DNA from: JAEUJM01 sp044221555
GTDB lineage: Bacteria; Actinomycetota; Acidimicrobiia; Acidimicrobiales; DATDAH01
DNA: 21,987 nt
Assembly: GCA_044221555.1 (NCBI GenBank)
Contig: JBGAOY010000041.1
Location: forward strand, 1 to 21,987
Direction of reading: 5' to 3'
The notes beneath the pieces were generated by a model. That model saw only the letters and a program-made list of their open reading frames with translations, did not search any database and was not told the DNA's origin. A program made the position numbers and the translations under genes. Positions 21,324 to 21,987 of this stretch are shown here, piece by piece. Position 1 is the stretch's first letter, and each line of letters starts with the position of its first letter.

Positions 21324-21818
21324 GTGGCTCGCACCGAGCCCGGGTTCGTCGACTTCGGAGCCGGCAGCGAGGCGCGGCACGAGGTGGTGGAGGCCATGGA
21401 GGCGGTGGCCGTCGACCTCGACGGGTGGGTCACCTTCGAGCCGCTGTTCGACGAAGACGCCCTGCCGCCGGTGCGGGCGTCGTGGCTCGATGTGTTCTCG
21501 GGTCGGGGTCCCATCGTCCCCGATGCCAGCTGGGTGCCGGGCGAGCGCAAGGGCGAACGGGTCACGCCCCTCTCGGTGGGCCTGCGTCACCCCTCGGGGG
21601 CGCGTGCGGTGGCCCGGCTCACCGAGGCGGGCCACCCCGTGCCGGAGGGTTGGCGGGTGGTGCAGGACCACTCCAAGCGGGGCGTGGTGCTCGAGGCCCG
21701 CCCGGGCGCCGACGTCGATGCCGACGCCACCCTCGACTGGATCTTCGCCGCACTGGCCACGCTCACCCCCGTGCCGCTGACGGGGCTGTGGCGGGCCACC
21801 TTCCACCAGCGCCGCTGA
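21324..21818 (+). CDS. Hypothetical protein of unknown function
   Basis: 164 aa from the GTG at 21324, four bases after the UPF0182 stop, so probably co-transcribed. The sequence looks folded: VDFGAGSEARHEVVEAMEAV, GWVTFEPLF, WVPGERKGERVTPLSVGL, GWRVVQDHSKRGVVLEA and a final helix DWIFAALATL. No membrane segment, signal peptide or known catalytic motif was seen. I do not recognise the family. GC3 and codon use match its neighbours, supporting a real gene. Confidence 0.78.
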   Translation: MARTEPGFVDFGAGSEARHEVVEAMEAVAVDLDGWVTFEPLFDEDALPPVRASWLDVFSGRGPIVPDASWVPGERKGERVTPLSVGLRHPSGARAVARLTEAGHPVPEGWRVVQDHSKRGVVLEARPGADVDADATLDWIFAALATLTPVPLTGLWRATFHQRR

Positions 21819-21987
21819 TCCGGGGTCGACTGGCGCGGCCGTGCGGGTGTGGCCGGGAAAGGCGAGGAACGGTCGCGTCGTGCGGCAGGCGGTACCGCCG
21901 AGGCCTGCTGCCTAGATCTCTTGGGGCCGGCGGCCCTGGATTTTGTGACGGGTTTTCATGCGGCAGTGCCGAGTCTCGCGTCTTCGA
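21819..21987. other. Terminal stretch with a shift in base composition
   Basis: 169 bp after the last gene. The first part is GC-rich and featureless. The last 47 bp drop to about 55% GC by hand count. A plus-strand frame reads LLGPAALDFVTGFHAAV to the edge, loosely like the start of a malate synthase A, and a minus-strand frame ends in KTRHKIQGRRPQEI then stop. Neither can be assigned with confidence. A sequence-origin change near the right edge is possible. Confidence 0.4.

Noticed and set aside
21912..21987. Start of a malate synthase gene at the right edge
   Set aside because: The likeness is limited to a short A-L-x-F-V-x-x-x-H pattern. There is no clear start codon and a competing minus-strand frame. 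Too little sequence to call.
1..21987. tRNA, rRNA, riboswitch or mobile-element genes
   Set aside because: Reading both strands by eye gave no cloverleaf with a CCA-type end, no rRNA segments, no inverted terminal repeats with a transposase and no known riboswitch core. A covariance-model scan was not possible, so small RNAs cannot be excluded.

Overview
This window looks like a piece of an uncultured, very GC-rich actinomycete, most likely class Acidimicrobiia. The reasons are the strong G/C bias at third codon positions, many GTG starts, a DUF2342-type zinc metalloprotease, a YlbL-like PDZ/Lon-like protease, a UPF0182 membrane protein, and several -10-like hexamers lying 6-8 bases before start codons, as expected for leaderless mRNAs. 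The taxonomic call is inference from protein style, not a search result. The first ~135 bp (about 57% GC in the first 100 bp by hand count) encode a piece resembling the C-terminus of an alphaproteobacterial homoserine dehydrogenase, and the last ~50 bp (about 55% GC) also differ from the rest. The edges may therefore be chimeric assembly ends.

Layout. 234-1028 (+) is a MOSC-domain protein. 1074-2399 (-) is a zinc metalloprotease, diverging from a membrane-anchored SDR/epimerase at 2418-3434 (+), with only 18 bp between the two starts. A short convergent spacer holds a 30-bp tandem repeat. 3582-4823 (-) is an HtrA-like PDZ protein whose catalytic His and Ser appear to be replaced. Diverging from it is a cluster of moaE, a 68-aa membrane protein and mreB (4943-6742, +). 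mreB has no ATG/GTG/TTG start. It appears to start at CTG, with its ribosome-binding site and start codon held in an 8-bp hairpin whose loop contains the stop codon of the upstream gene.

6860-11887 (+) is a complete branched-chain amino acid-type (Liv/HAAT) ABC importer: livG, livF, livH, livM and a lipoprotein binding protein, ending in a strong hairpin. The LivF ATPase carries an unusual N-terminal four-cysteine zinc ribbon. Next come a HEAT-repeat protein (-), a small protein with a proline-rich tail (+), and an Asp-rich protein with a membrane segment at each end (-). These are followed by a PDZ/Lon-like protease (+), then a 629-aa protein joining a DivIVA-like N-terminus to an acidic VDEVEGE repeat and a C-terminus resembling phage Mu F/SPP1 gp7 head-morphogenesis proteins.

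The right part holds a low-specificity threonine aldolase, a 982-aa UPF0182 membrane protein and an unrecognised 164-aa protein. No RNA genes, CRISPR arrays, insertion sequences or integrases were seen. Most of the content is core-genome-like. The unusual items are protein fusions, a probable pseudo-protease and an apparent translational-coupling switch at mreB.
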